Positions 1 to 7,839 of a stretch of DNA of 64,000 nt are shown piece by piece (position 1 is the stretch's first letter; every line of letters begins with the position of its first letter). Origin of the DNA: Haloactinomyces albus (GTDB lineage: Bacteria; Actinomycetota; Actinomycetes; Mycobacteriales; Pseudonocardiaceae). A program made the translations under genes and the position numbers. The notes beneath the pieces were generated by a model, which worked only from the letters and a program-made list of their open reading frames with translations, did no database searches and was not told the origin of the DNA. Location: contig NZ_JAVDXW010000001.1 in assembly GCF_031458135.1 (NCBI RefSeq), positions 2,666,001 to 2,730,000 of the forward strand, given 5' to 3'.

Positions 1-612
1 GACGAGCAGCCCGAACTGGCCGCCTCGCTGCCGCTCGGTGCCGGTCGGCTGGCTCGCAGCAAACTGCCCCAGGACCCTCCCGACCGGAGTGATGTCCGCG
101 CGCTTCGGGAGTGGCTGGACGAGCAGCTGGCCGATACCGCCGCGCACTTCGACAAGGTCGGTCGGCCGGACCGCGCCGTGGCCACGTCCAAAACCTTCCG
201 AACGCTCGCGCGGTTGACCGATGCGGCCCCGCCCTCGTCCGGCTCCCGGGCGCGGCGGACACTCACCGATACCGGGTTGCGGCAGCTACTCTCCTGCATC
301 ACCCGGATGTCCTCGGCGGACCTGGCGGAGCTGGACGGGGTCAGCAGCGCTCGAGCGCATCAGCTGGTCAGCGGCGCTCTGGTGGCCGAGGCCACCATGC
401 GAGCCCTGTCACTCGAGGAACTCGACATCTGCCCCTGGGCGTTGCGAGAGGGAGTGATTCTGCGGCGACTGGATCACGCGAATGGTGACGACCATGCTGC
501 GATGCCGCCGGGAATGTCGCACCCTGTCATGACCGGGGGCACTCGCAGTGGCCAGCAGGCGGACGAGCGAACTGGACGGAAGGCCCAGCACGGGGCACGG
601 TGGAATCGATGA
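1..612 (+). CDS. Exopolyphosphatase / Ppx-GppA family phosphatase, C-terminal part
   Basis: The open frame runs from the first base of the window, so the N-terminal catalytic half is outside it and only about 203 codons are seen. Near residue 9 it carries the Ppx/GppA-type run SLPLGAGRL, followed by a charged helix and a C-terminal segment with WALREGVILRRLD, typical of the end of this family. Members hydrolyse polyphosphate or pppGpp. The last roughly 40 residues (after HANGDD) look like an unconserved tail. The stop overlaps the next start as ATGA. The order Ppx, acidic membrane protein, sugar isomerase matches Rv0496-Rv0498 of M. tuberculosis, which supports the call. Confidence 0.8.
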   Translation, partial: DEQPELAASLPLGAGRLARSKLPQDPPDRSDVRALREWLDEQLADTAAHFDKVGRPDRAVATSKTFRTLARLTDAAPPSSGSRARRTLTDTGLRQLLSCITRMSSADLAELDGVSSARAHQLVSGALVAEATMRALSLEELDICPWALREGVILRRLDHANGDDHAAMPPGMSHPVMTGGTRSGQQADERTGRKAQHGARWNR

Positions 613-1982
613 GTCGGGACAGCGAGTCCGAGCACCCCAGTCAGCGCACTGTCGCCGAGCTGCTCGCCCAGCACGGCGGCAGCTCGCAACGGAACACGCG
701 CCGGCGTCGCAGGCGGGCCGAGGACCCGACCGAAACGGCTCCGCAGGCGATCATCGACAGGGTGAACTCCGACAGCGGGCGGATGCGTCCCATCCCGCCC
801 GAGGACGACACAGCCCAGCCCGCCGATCAGCAGCCCGCCGACCGGCAACCCATCTCCGGAAACGGTGCCGCACCCGAAGCGGCATCGCCGTCCTCGCAGG
901 CACCCTCTGCCGGTTCGCAGGCACCCCCTGCCGGTTCGCAGGCACCCCCTGCCGGTTCGCAGGCACCTCCCGCTGGTTCTCCGCCCGCCACGTCCCCGCC
1001 GCCGGACGCTGCTTCCGGTACGAATCACGAGACCGCCGGAACCTCGCGTCCATTCCGCCGTGCGAACCTGCGGCCCGGGCGCTTCGCCAACGGCACTGTC
1101 GGTTCGGACGGCGGCACTGCCGCGGCGGATGTCGAGGTCACGGCACAGCAGCCCGCCGTGTCCGAGCAGTTCGAGCAGCCCGCGCACCTTGAGCAGCCCG
1201 AGTCGCAGGATGCCTCCGCCTCCGCCTCCGCCTCCGCCGCTTCGCCGTCGGAGACCTCCGATATGCCCGCCGTGTCGACACCCGGGGCGAGGGGATACTT
1301 CCGGCAGCGCGGTGGTGTGGCTTCTTCCGCTCCTCCGCTGCCCGGAACCGACGGCGCGACCGAACAGTTCCCATCGGTGCGCGGCACGGTCCAGCAGGCA
1401 CCGAGCGAGGTCAACGGCGGGCAGTGGCCTGCTGCGGGCATGGGCGGCACGGCCGTGCCCGCTCACCCCGGCACCGGAACGCTCTTCGAGCCCGACAGCG
1501 CGGACCGGGACGAATACGACGCGCTGTACTACGACGCCGAGGAGGATGCCGACGACGCCGTCGATGACGTCATCGGGGGCGAACTCGATTTCGACGACGA
1601 CTCCGGCGAGGAGCTCGGCGTCGAGGAGGACAAGCAGTCCCGGCATGCGGAACTGCCCGCGGGAATGGATGCCGAGGACTACTTTGCGGACGGCGCCGAT
1701 GCCGAGGAGCCCGAGCGTTCCCCCGTCCGCGAATGGGTCACCCTGATCACGCAGGTCGGCGCAGGCCTCGTCGGTGGTGGTGCGGTCTGGCTCGGCTTCC
1801 GTTGGTTGTGGACCGCCATCCCGGTGGCCGCACTGGTCGCCGCGCTGGTTGTCACCGGTGCCCTCGTGTTCATCGCTCGCAGGTTCCTGCGCACCGACGA
1901 TCTGCAGACGATTCTGCTGGCCGTGCTGGTGGGGCTGGTCTGTACCGTGTCCCCTGCGGCATTATTGCTGGTCGGATATTGA
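609..1982 (+). CDS. Repeat-rich, acidic, C-terminally membrane-anchored protein (Rv0497-like)
   Basis: A 457-residue protein of unknown function. The ATG at 609 overlaps the upstream stop and is preferred over the GTG at 600. Residues 1 to about 370 are hydrophilic and low in complexity: four seven-residue SQAP(P/S)AG repeats near residue 96, runs of alternating Ser-Ala, Gln/Glu/Pro-rich stretches and an Asp/Glu-rich region before the membrane. Three hydrophobic segments close the protein (about residues 375-457), so the long acidic part probably faces one side of the membrane as a disordered domain. Position after ppx and before the sugar isomerase matches Rv0497. Function is not known to me. 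Confidence 0.75.
   Translation: MSRDSESEHPSQRTVAELLAQHGGSSQRNTRRRRRRAEDPTETAPQAIIDRVNSDSGRMRPIPPEDDTAQPADQQPADRQPISGNGAAPEAASPSSQAPSAGSQAPPAGSQAPPAGSQAPPAGSPPATSPPPDAASGTNHETAGTSRPFRRANLRPGRFANGTVGSDGGTAAADVEVTAQQPAVSEQFEQPAHLEQPESQDASASASASAASPSETSDMPAVSTPGARGYFRQRGGVASSAPPLPGTDGATEQFPSVRGTVQQAPSEVNGGQWPAAGMGGTAVPAHPGTGTLFEPDSADRDEYDALYYDAEEDADDAVDDVIGGELDFDDDSGEELGVEEDKQSRHAELPAGMDAEDYFADGADAEEPERSPVREWVTLITQVGAGLVGGGAVWLGFRWLWTAIPVAALVAALVVTGALVFIARRFLRTDDLQTILLAVLVGLVCTVSPAALLLVGY
894..977 (+). repeat. Four tandem 21-bp repeats inside the membrane protein gene
   Basis: Four copies of a 21-bp unit encode SQAPPAG or SQAPSAG. The units keep the reading frame, so copy-number change would lengthen or shorten a disordered linker without breaking the gene. 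Confidence 0.9.
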
Positions 1983-2079
1983 TGAACGTCGGCGTCCCGG
2001 GCGCAGTACCGAACATCGGCACGCCGAGACAAGCGCACCCGCAGCACCCGTCCACACCCTCAGTCACACTTGGCAGGAC

Positions 2080-2943
2080 ATGACTGCCGAAACATTCCCC
2101 GATTCGACGACCGGAGCGCACCGGACACCCATTCCCATCGGGCTCTCGAGCGCCTCGGTCTGGCCGCAACCGGTCGGCGCCGCGTTCGAGATGGCGGCGG
2201 ATCTCGGCTACGACGGAGTCGAAGTCATGGTATGGGCCGACGCGACGAGCCAGGATGTCTCCGCACTGCGGCGTCTGTCCGAACAGCACGGTATGCCCGT
2301 CCTCGCCATCCACGCGCCGTGCCTGCTCATCACCCAGCGCGTGTGGTCCCCCGACCCGGAGGAACGCCTGCGTGATGCCGTCGTCGCCGCCAGCGACCTC
2401 GGTGCCTCCACGGTCGTGGTGCACCCTCCCTTTCGCTGGCAACGCCGCTATGCCGATAACTTCGGCGAACTCGTCGCCGGGCTCGAGGAGACCAGCGGTA
2501 TCAAGATCGCCGTGGAGAACATGTTTCCCATCCGCCCACCGCACACCTGGGACCGGATCCGCGGGAGCAAGGCAGCGGGACTGTCCGCCTTCCGCCCCTC
2601 TCCGGACCCCACCGAGGTCGGCTACCGCAACTACACCTTCGACGTCTCCCACGCAGCAGCGGCGCACGTCGACGCCGTCGACATGATGCAACGAATGGGG
2701 AGCGGACTGGCCCACGTCCACCTGGCGGACGGCACCGGGGCACCCCATGATGAACACCTCATTCCCGGCCACGGCATCCAGCCGTGCGCCGAGATCTGCG
2801 AAGCGCTGGCCGCGAACGGTTTCAGCGGAACGGTGGCGCTCGAGGTCAACACCAGAAAGGCGCGAAATCCGCGGCAGCGGGCCGCGCAGCTCGCCGAAGC
2901 CCTGCTCTTCGCACGTCTGCACCTGGAACCGCTGCACGCCTGA
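2080..2943 (+). CDS. Sugar phosphate isomerase/epimerase (xylose isomerase-like TIM barrel)
   Basis: 287 residues. The ATG at 2080 has GGCAGGA just upstream; the open frame continues further 5' but loses family character there. The protein begins IPIGLSSASVWP and carries the AP-endonuclease-2/xylose isomerase layout: VVHPPF (about residue 115), an IAVENMFP strand with a metal-binding Glu, FDVSHAA, LAHVHLADG and a terminal ALEVNTR strand. These His, Glu and Asp residues bind divalent metal in the family. The exact substrate cannot be read from sequence. It is syntenic with Rv0498 and lies between the membrane protein and the thioesterase. Confidence 0.8.
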   Translation: MTAETFPDSTTGAHRTPIPIGLSSASVWPQPVGAAFEMAADLGYDGVEVMVWADATSQDVSALRRLSEQHGMPVLAIHAPCLLITQRVWSPDPEERLRDAVVAASDLGASTVVVHPPFRWQRRYADNFGELVAGLEETSGIKIAVENMFPIRPPHTWDRIRGSKAAGLSAFRPSPDPTEVGYRNYTFDVSHAAAAHVDAVDMMQRMGSGLAHVHLADGTGAPHDEHLIPGHGIQPCAEICEALAANGFSGTVALEVNTRKARNPRQRAAQLAEALLFARLHLEPLHA

Positions 2944-2977
2944 CAGCGGCGCAGCGATCGCCCTGCCCGGTGATACG

Positions 2978-2983
2978 TAGAAT
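2978..2983 (+). promoter_or_regulatory. Candidate -10 element (TAGAAT) for the small ORF and thioesterase
   Basis: TAGAAT fits the actinobacterial TAnnnT -10 pattern and ends 8 nt before an ATG at 2992, the spacing expected for a leaderless transcript. No convincing -35 is seen. Confidence 0.4.
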
Positions 2984-2991
2984 CAGCGAAC

Positions 2992-3099
2992 ATGAATCGC
3001 TTACGCGAGTCGGGTGCTCGTGGCCTTTCCCACCGACCCACACGGTGCCCGAGGATGCTCTCGCACTCTGCGAGCCCGGCCCCAGCGGGTCGCACATGA
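2992..3099 (+). CDS. Possible 35-codon upstream ORF coupled to the thioesterase
   Basis: An ATG at 2992 opens a 35-codon frame that ends in a TGA overlapping the thioesterase ATG (ATGA at 3096-3099). It begins 8 nt after a TAGAAT -10 element, so it could be translated from a leaderless mRNA, and the thioesterase start itself lacks a good ribosome binding site. The peptide is Arg/Ser/Pro-rich with no recognisable domain, and its fourth codon is the rare leucine codon TTA. It may be a regulatory leader ORF or chance; codon bias alone does not settle it. Confidence 0.3.
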   Translation: MNRLRESGARGLSHRPTRCPRMLSHSASPAPAGRT

Positions 3100-3908
3100 C
3101 GGACACGGACTTCGGCGGCTTCGCCACCGCGACGGCGATCCACGCCCTCGGCGACGGCACGTACTCCGCCGATCTCGACCCGCAGTGGGCCGTCGGCGAC
3201 CATCCACACGGGGGCTACCTGCTGGCGCTGCTCACCCGCGCTGCCACGGACGCGGTCGGCGACGCACAGTCGGAGCCGCTGTCGGTGAGCGCCCAGTTCC
3301 TGCGCTCACCCAAGATCGGGCCCGTCGTGCTCCGGACCGAACCGCTCAAGCGCGGGCGCACGGTCACCTTCGTGCGGGCCACTCTCGAACAGGGTGAGCG
3401 GACCCAGGTCGAGGCCACCGTGACCCTGGGAGCACTGCCCGCGGAAACACCGGCGTGGTCCGATCTGCCGGACATGCCGGTGGAGCCTCCGGCCGAGGCC
3501 GTCGACATGGGGCGGTCGAACCACGAGCAGTTCTCCGCTCTCTCCCGGTCCTGCGACCTGCGTCTTGACCCGGAGGGGGCAGGCTTCCTCAAGGGAAGCA
3601 CGACGGGACCACTACGGCTGCGGCTGTGGGTCCGGCCGCGGGAGGCCCAGCCGGATCTGCTCTTCGGTCTCGTGGCGGGAGACATCACCATGCCGGTCAC
3701 TCTCAATCTCGGGCGCTTCGGCTGGTCTCCCACCGTGCAGCTCACCGCGTTGTTGCGGGCCCGCCCGGCGTCCGGGTGGCTGCGCCTGGCGGTCGAGTCC
3801 AAAGCGGTGCACGGAGCCTGGTTCGACGAGGACACCCTCGTCATCGACTCGACGGGACGGCTCATCTGCCAGGCACGGCAGCTTGCCCTGAGCCCCTCGG
3901 CCGAGTAG
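3096..3908 (+). CDS. Acyl-CoA thioesterase family protein (double hotdog)
   Basis: 270 residues with two hotdog halves. The first begins after DPQWAVGDHPHGGYLLALL, the conserved His-Pro-His-Gly-Gly substrate-loop region of TesB-like thioesterases, followed by SVSAQFLRSPKIGP. The second half contains LRLWVRPREAQPD and a terminal strand RLICQARQLAL. Such proteins hydrolyse acyl-CoA thioesters; the natural acyl chain is unknown. The ATG at 3096 was chosen because homology starts right there and the longer open frame upstream overlaps the isomerase gene. Synteny matches Rv0499. Confidence 0.75.
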   Translation: MTDTDFGGFATATAIHALGDGTYSADLDPQWAVGDHPHGGYLLALLTRAATDAVGDAQSEPLSVSAQFLRSPKIGPVVLRTEPLKRGRTVTFVRATLEQGERTQVEATVTLGALPAETPAWSDLPDMPVEPPAEAVDMGRSNHEQFSALSRSCDLRLDPEGAGFLKGSTTGPLRLRLWVRPREAQPDLLFGLVAGDITMPVTLNLGRFGWSPTVQLTALLRARPASGWLRLAVESKAVHGAWFDEDTLVIDSTGRLICQARQLALSPSAE

Positions 3909-4030
3909 GCGCTTCAACCCCCTCCTCGGACCTTTCTCGCGCGCGACCTGCGTTGCTCCACTTCTTCGTCGGCTTGGTGTGACAGGCAGAGGTGTGCCGG
4001 ACACAAGGTGAGTGAGACGAAGGGAGCGGG

Positions 4031-4585
4031 ATGGGTGACGGGCAGGCCTATTTCGGGCGCATCTACCGCCGCTATTACGGCGCCCTCCGACGGTTCGTCG
4101 GTCGGCGCGTGATCTACGGGGAAGTCGACGATGTCACGGCGGAGGTCTTCGTCGTGGCATGGCGCCGGTTCGCCGAGCTTCCGGCGGAGGAAAGCGTGCT
4201 GCCCTGGTTGTACGGGATCGAGCGGCGCGTGCTTGCCAATGAGTTCCGGCGGTCCCGGCGGGCCGATGCTTTGGCCGACCAGGTCGCTGCCCAACCGGCC
4301 CGGTCCGCCGGTACCGACCATGCCGAGGCGGTCGCCGATCAGTTGGCGATCGCGGCGGCGTTCGACCGGCTGCGTGCGGACGATCGGGAAGTCCTGCGGT
4401 TGGTGGCCTGGGAGAACCTGACCGGTGCCGAGGTGGCCACCGTGCTCGGCTGCGCCCGAACCACGGCCGCGATGCGCATCAACCGGGCGCGGCGCCGCCT
4501 GCTCAAAAGCCTGCACAATTCCGAGCCCGCCAGGCACTCGGAGTCGACCGTCACAGTGACCGCGGCGAATGGAGCGAACCGATGA
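4031..4585 (+). CDS. ECF-type RNA polymerase sigma factor
   Basis: 184 residues. Sigma region 2 is clear (YRRYYGALRRFVGRR, DDVTAEVFVVAWRRF, then LPWLYGIERRVLANEFRR), and region 4 has the helix-turn-helix LTGAEVATVLGCARTTAAMRINRARRRL. There is no region 1 or 3, as expected for an ECF sigma. The ATG follows GAAGGGAGCGG. Its stop overlaps the start of the next gene, a CU044_5270-type membrane protein, which is the usual partner of this class and probably modulates the sigma factor. Target promoters cannot be predicted from this window. Confidence 0.9.
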   Translation: MGDGQAYFGRIYRRYYGALRRFVGRRVIYGEVDDVTAEVFVVAWRRFAELPAEESVLPWLYGIERRVLANEFRRSRRADALADQVAAQPARSAGTDHAEAVADQLAIAAAFDRLRADDREVLRLVAWENLTGAEVATVLGCARTTAAMRINRARRRLLKSLHNSEPARHSESTVTVTAANGANR

Positions 4586-5604
4586 GGCGCACCGAGCAGC
4601 ATGTCCGAGAGCTGCTGGGCTCACTGGATCCCATGCGCGATGACGAGCGTGCAGCGGGTGTGCCCCCGGTCCCCGCCCGGATCACCGGCGTGGAGCCATC
4701 CGCCGCTCGGAGAAAACGACCCCGGGCGCGCATCCGGCGAGCGATCCTGGCCGGGGCCGCGGCGGCCGTGCTGTTGGCCGGTGGTCTGATGTGGACCTCC
4801 GCCGGGCCCAGCACCCCCGAAGGACACGCGGCCACACCCCCGCTGCTGAAGATCACTCCGCCACAGCAGGACCGCCCGGCTGCCCAGCGGCTGCACGCCA
4901 TCGCCGATCGGGCCGCGGCATCCGGTGTGCCGGACGGTGCGACCGGGCGGACCGAGTACATCAGGATGAAGAACTGGTATCTGCACAGTCAGATCGACCG
5001 CAGCGGCACCATCTCGGCGATTCAGCCGCAGATGCGTGAATCCCGGCGGCACCCGGATGGTTCGGGGCGCACCGTGATCCGCAAGCAACCTCCGCGATTT
5101 CGGTCCGAGGCGGGCCGCGAGCAATGGGCCGGAGACACCTCCGACAGCAAGCGGGTGCACCGGTGGAGCGCCGGGGAACGCACAACTCCCTGGGACGGGC
5201 GTCCGCCAACGGATACCGACGCCCTGCGCTCCTGGCTGCGGCAGCGCCCCTCGGGCCAGTCGGAACCGCTCCGGACCTTCAGCGCCATCACCGACCTGCT
5301 GCGGAACAGGGTGCTGCTGCCCGAGGAGCGCGCCGCCGTACTGCGCGTGCTCGCCGAGTTGCCCGGCCTGCGCTACAACGGCACCACCCACGACCGGGCC
5401 GACCGCCCCGGACAGGCGTTCTCCCTGGAATCCGATGACAGCGGGCTGCCCACCCGCTACACCCTCATCCTCGATCCGGGCACCGGCCGCTTCCTCGGTT
5501 ACGAGGAGATGCTGACCACCTCGGCAGGGGCACTCAATGTGCCCGTCCCCTCCGTGATCACCTACGAAACCTACCTGGACAGGAAGTTCCTGACACGGCA
5601 ATAG
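4582..5604 (+). CDS. CU044_5270 family membrane protein, probable sigma-linked partner
   Basis: 340 residues, overlapping the ECF sigma gene by ATGA. A short cytoplasmic N-terminus (about residues 1-52, starting with a helix HVRELLGSLDP) precedes one transmembrane segment (about 53-74, AILAGAAAAVLLAGGLMW) and a large exported domain. The exported part contains features of the CU044_5270 family: REQWAGDTSDSKR, LRSWLRQRP, a helix AVLRVLAELPGLRY and a C-terminal strand TRYTLILDPGTGRFLGYEEM. Genes of this family commonly sit directly behind ECF sigma genes, and a role like an anti-sigma or sensor partner is inferred, not shown. Confidence 0.75.
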   Translation: MRRTEQHVRELLGSLDPMRDDERAAGVPPVPARITGVEPSAARRKRPRARIRRAILAGAAAAVLLAGGLMWTSAGPSTPEGHAATPPLLKITPPQQDRPAAQRLHAIADRAAASGVPDGATGRTEYIRMKNWYLHSQIDRSGTISAIQPQMRESRRHPDGSGRTVIRKQPPRFRSEAGREQWAGDTSDSKRVHRWSAGERTTPWDGRPPTDTDALRSWLRQRPSGQSEPLRTFSAITDLLRNRVLLPEERAAVLRVLAELPGLRYNGTTHDRADRPGQAFSLESDDSGLPTRYTLILDPGTGRFLGYEEMLTTSAGALNVPVPSVITYETYLDRKFLTRQ

Positions 5605-5761
5605 TGCAATGTGCGGCCTTTCCTTCGAAGGCCGGTCCGGGTGTCGCCCGGAATCCGAATGCCGTCACGGTGACGCGCCACGAACTCACTGCCGCACCGG
5701 ACAGGTCGCACCGGACAGGGGCTCGCCGTGGTATCGCAGCGGGTTTGACATCCTGACCGGC

Positions 5762-6577
5762 ATGACGACCATTGCCGTACTCGGGGCCGGAAGGATCGGA
5801 GAGTCGCTGCTGTCCGGTCTGCTGAATACCGGGCGCGCCCCGGAAGAGCTTCTGTTCACCGAGCGCTATCCGCAGCGAGCGGCCGAACTGACGGAGCAGT
5901 ACGGGATCGAGCACGTGGACATCGCCACGGCGGCACGCCGTGCGGACATCCTCATCGTCGCCGTCAAGCCGCAGGATATCGATCCACTGCTCGACGAGGT
6001 GGAGCCGCTGGTCACTGCGGACAAGCTGGTTGTCTCGCTGTGCGCAGGCCTGCCGACGAAGGTGTTCGAACGCAGGCTCGCCGAGGGGACACCGGTGGTG
6101 CGGGTCATGCCGAACACGCCCATGCTCGTCGGCGAGGCCATGAGCGCCATCTCCGCGGGATCGCACGCCGGGGAGGCTCACCTGGAACTCGTCGAGGAGC
6201 TGCTCGGCAGCGTGGGGCGAGTCACACGGGTGCCGGAAAGCCAGCAGGATGCGGTCACCGCCTTGTCCGGCTCGGGGCCCGCGTACTTTTTCTACCTGGT
6301 CGAGGCCATGATCGATGCCGGGATCCTGCTGGGCCTCCCGCGCGCGGTGGCAGGTGAGCTGATCGTGCAGTCCGCGGTGGGAGCGGCCACGATGCTCCGC
6401 GAGGGGGAGGGGCACCCGGTCATGATGCGGGAAGGGGTGACCTCCCCGGCCGGGACCACCATCGCCGGAATCCGGGAACTCGAGAAGCACGGTGTCCGTG
6501 CCGCACTGATCGATGCGATCGAGGCGGCTCGCGATCGTTCGCTGGAGCTCGGCCGGGTACACGACACCGACGAGTAG
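5762..6577 (+). CDS. proC: Pyrroline-5-carboxylate reductase
   Basis: 271 residues, the normal length for ProC. It reduces 1-pyrroline-5-carboxylate to proline with NAD(P)H. The N-terminal Rossmann motif is VLGAGRIGESL. The C-terminal dimerisation domain holds the signature ALSGSGPAYFF and EGVTSPAGTTIAGIREL. The ATG at 5762 is preferred because the Rossmann fold begins immediately. A CATCCT hexamer ends 7 nt before it, so a leaderless transcript is possible. Synteny with Rv0500 supports the name; the BldC-type gene next to proC in mycobacteria is found at 28785 here. Confidence 0.95.
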   Translation: MTTIAVLGAGRIGESLLSGLLNTGRAPEELLFTERYPQRAAELTEQYGIEHVDIATAARRADILIVAVKPQDIDPLLDEVEPLVTADKLVVSLCAGLPTKVFERRLAEGTPVVRVMPNTPMLVGEAMSAISAGSHAGEAHLELVEELLGSVGRVTRVPESQQDAVTALSGSGPAYFFYLVEAMIDAGILLGLPRAVAGELIVQSAVGAATMLREGEGHPVMMREGVTSPAGTTIAGIRELEKHGVRAALIDAIEAARDRSLELGRVHDTDE

Positions 6578-6661
6578 GCAACGCCGCGCCTGCTTGCGTC
6601 GATGGTTGCTCGGGCCGCCTCGGGTGACTCCTCGCAGCGGACACGCCGAACACTCTTTCGT

Positions 6662-6702
6662 GCGTTTCGGGGAAGACCTGCCGCGTCGCAACCCCGAAAC
6701 GC
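6662..6702. promoter_or_regulatory. Perfect 11-bp inverted repeat between proC and the epimerase gene
   Basis: GCGTTTCGGGG (6662-6672) and CCCCGAAACGC (6692-6702) form a stem with a 19-nt loop. It could terminate proC transcription or be an operator, because a TAGTAT -10-like hexamer follows at 6717-6722 and the epimerase starts at 6795. Confidence 0.5.
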
Positions 6703-6716
6703 CGATGTGTCGGCGG

Positions 6717-6722
6717 TAGTAT
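6717..6722 (+). promoter_or_regulatory. Candidate -10 element (TAGTAT) for the epimerase gene
   Basis: TAGTAT matches TAnnnT and lies 72 nt before the ATG at 6795, leaving room for a short leader with a ribosome binding site (GGGAG). No good -35 was found. Confidence 0.35.
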
Positions 6723-6794
6723 CGCGAGCGTACGTCCGTAGTCGGCATGCGCCTCGCTGCTCGACTGTGCGGGCGAGCGAGCGCAGGGAGACAC

Positions 6795-7829
6795 ATGGCG
6801 CCGAACGTCGTTCTGGTGACCGGCGTCAGCCGGTATGTGGGTGGGCATCTTGCTGCCCGCCTCGCGGCCAACCCGGCTGTCGAACGGATCATCGGAGTGG
6901 ACACCGTTCCTCCGCACCGGGAGTTGCTCCGACGGATGGGCCGCACCGAGTTCGTCCGGGCGGACATTCGCAACCCGTTGATCACGAAGATCATCGGTAA
7001 CTCCAAGGTGGACACGGTTGTGCACGTGTCCATGAGCGACCACGGCAGCCCGGGGAACCGAGCCGTGCTGAAGGAGATGAACGTCATCGGGACCATGCAG
7101 CTGCTGGCCGCGTGCCAGAAGTCGCCCCTGGTGCGCCGGATGATCGTGAAATCCACCAGTGCGGTGTACGGGGCGAGTCCGCGCGACCCGGCGATGTTCA
7201 CCGAGGACATGGGCCCCAAGGACCTGCCGTCTTCCGGTTATGCGAAGGATGCGGTGGAAGTGGAGGGCTACGTTCGCGGTTTCGGTCGCAGGCGACCGGA
7301 TGTGGACATCACGACACTGCGCTTTGCGAACCTCATCGGACCGCGGGTCGATACCGTACTCACCCGGTATTTCGAACTGCCCGTGGTTCCGACGGTGCTG
7401 GGATACGACGCCCGGCTGCAGATGCTGCACGCCGAGGATGCCCTGGAGGTGCTGGAGAAGGCCACCGTCGACAACATCCCCGGTGTGTACAACGTCGGCG
7501 GCGACGGCGTACTGATGCTGTCCCAGGCGATCCGCCGGGCGGGCAGGGTATCGATGCCCGTGCCGAGTTCGGCGGTTTCTCCGGTCAGCAAATTCTTCCG
7601 GAGCGCACGGCTGGTGGATTTTTCGCCGGAGCAGGTGCGGTTTTTGAACTTCGGTCGCGTGGTGGACACGACCAAATTGCGTGAACAGTTCGGTTTTGTT
7701 CCGGGGTGGACGACCCGCCAGGCTTTTGACGACTTCGTCCGGGGGCACGGTCTGCATTCGATGATCGATCCCGACCATGTCATGGCCGTGGAACGTGGCA
7801 TCGATGATGCGATCGCGAAGCTGCGTTGA
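6795..7829 (+). CDS. NAD-dependent epimerase/dehydratase (GalE2-like extended SDR)
   Basis: 344 residues, beginning VVLVTGVSRYVGGHLAARL, the glycine-rich NAD-binding motif of extended short-chain dehydrogenases. IVKSTSAVYGAS supplies the usual Ser/Thr after strand 5. The expected YxxxK is not obvious: at the expected place the sequence is SGYAKDAVEVEGY, with Lys two, not four, residues after Tyr. The cofactor fold is thus clear but the reaction is uncertain, and the name galE2 used for the Rv0501 relative should be read as family only. The ATG follows GGGAG and precedes the acyltransferase by 10 nt, probably in one operon. Confidence 0.8.
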   Translation: MAPNVVLVTGVSRYVGGHLAARLAANPAVERIIGVDTVPPHRELLRRMGRTEFVRADIRNPLITKIIGNSKVDTVVHVSMSDHGSPGNRAVLKEMNVIGTMQLLAACQKSPLVRRMIVKSTSAVYGASPRDPAMFTEDMGPKDLPSSGYAKDAVEVEGYVRGFGRRRPDVDITTLRFANLIGPRVDTVLTRYFELPVVPTVLGYDARLQMLHAEDALEVLEKATVDNIPGVYNVGGDGVLMLSQAIRRAGRVSMPVPSSAVSPVSKFFRSARLVDFSPEQVRFLNFGRVVDTTKLREQFGFVPGWTTRQAFDDFVRGHGLHSMIDPDHVMAVERGIDDAIAKLR

Positions 7830-7839
7830 GGGAGGACCG

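Noticed and set aside
474-1646. 390-residue open frame on the minus strand opposite the repeat-rich membrane protein
   Set aside because: Glycine/arginine-rich mirror of the plus-strand repeats; the plus strand has better coding bias, ATGA coupling and TM segments.
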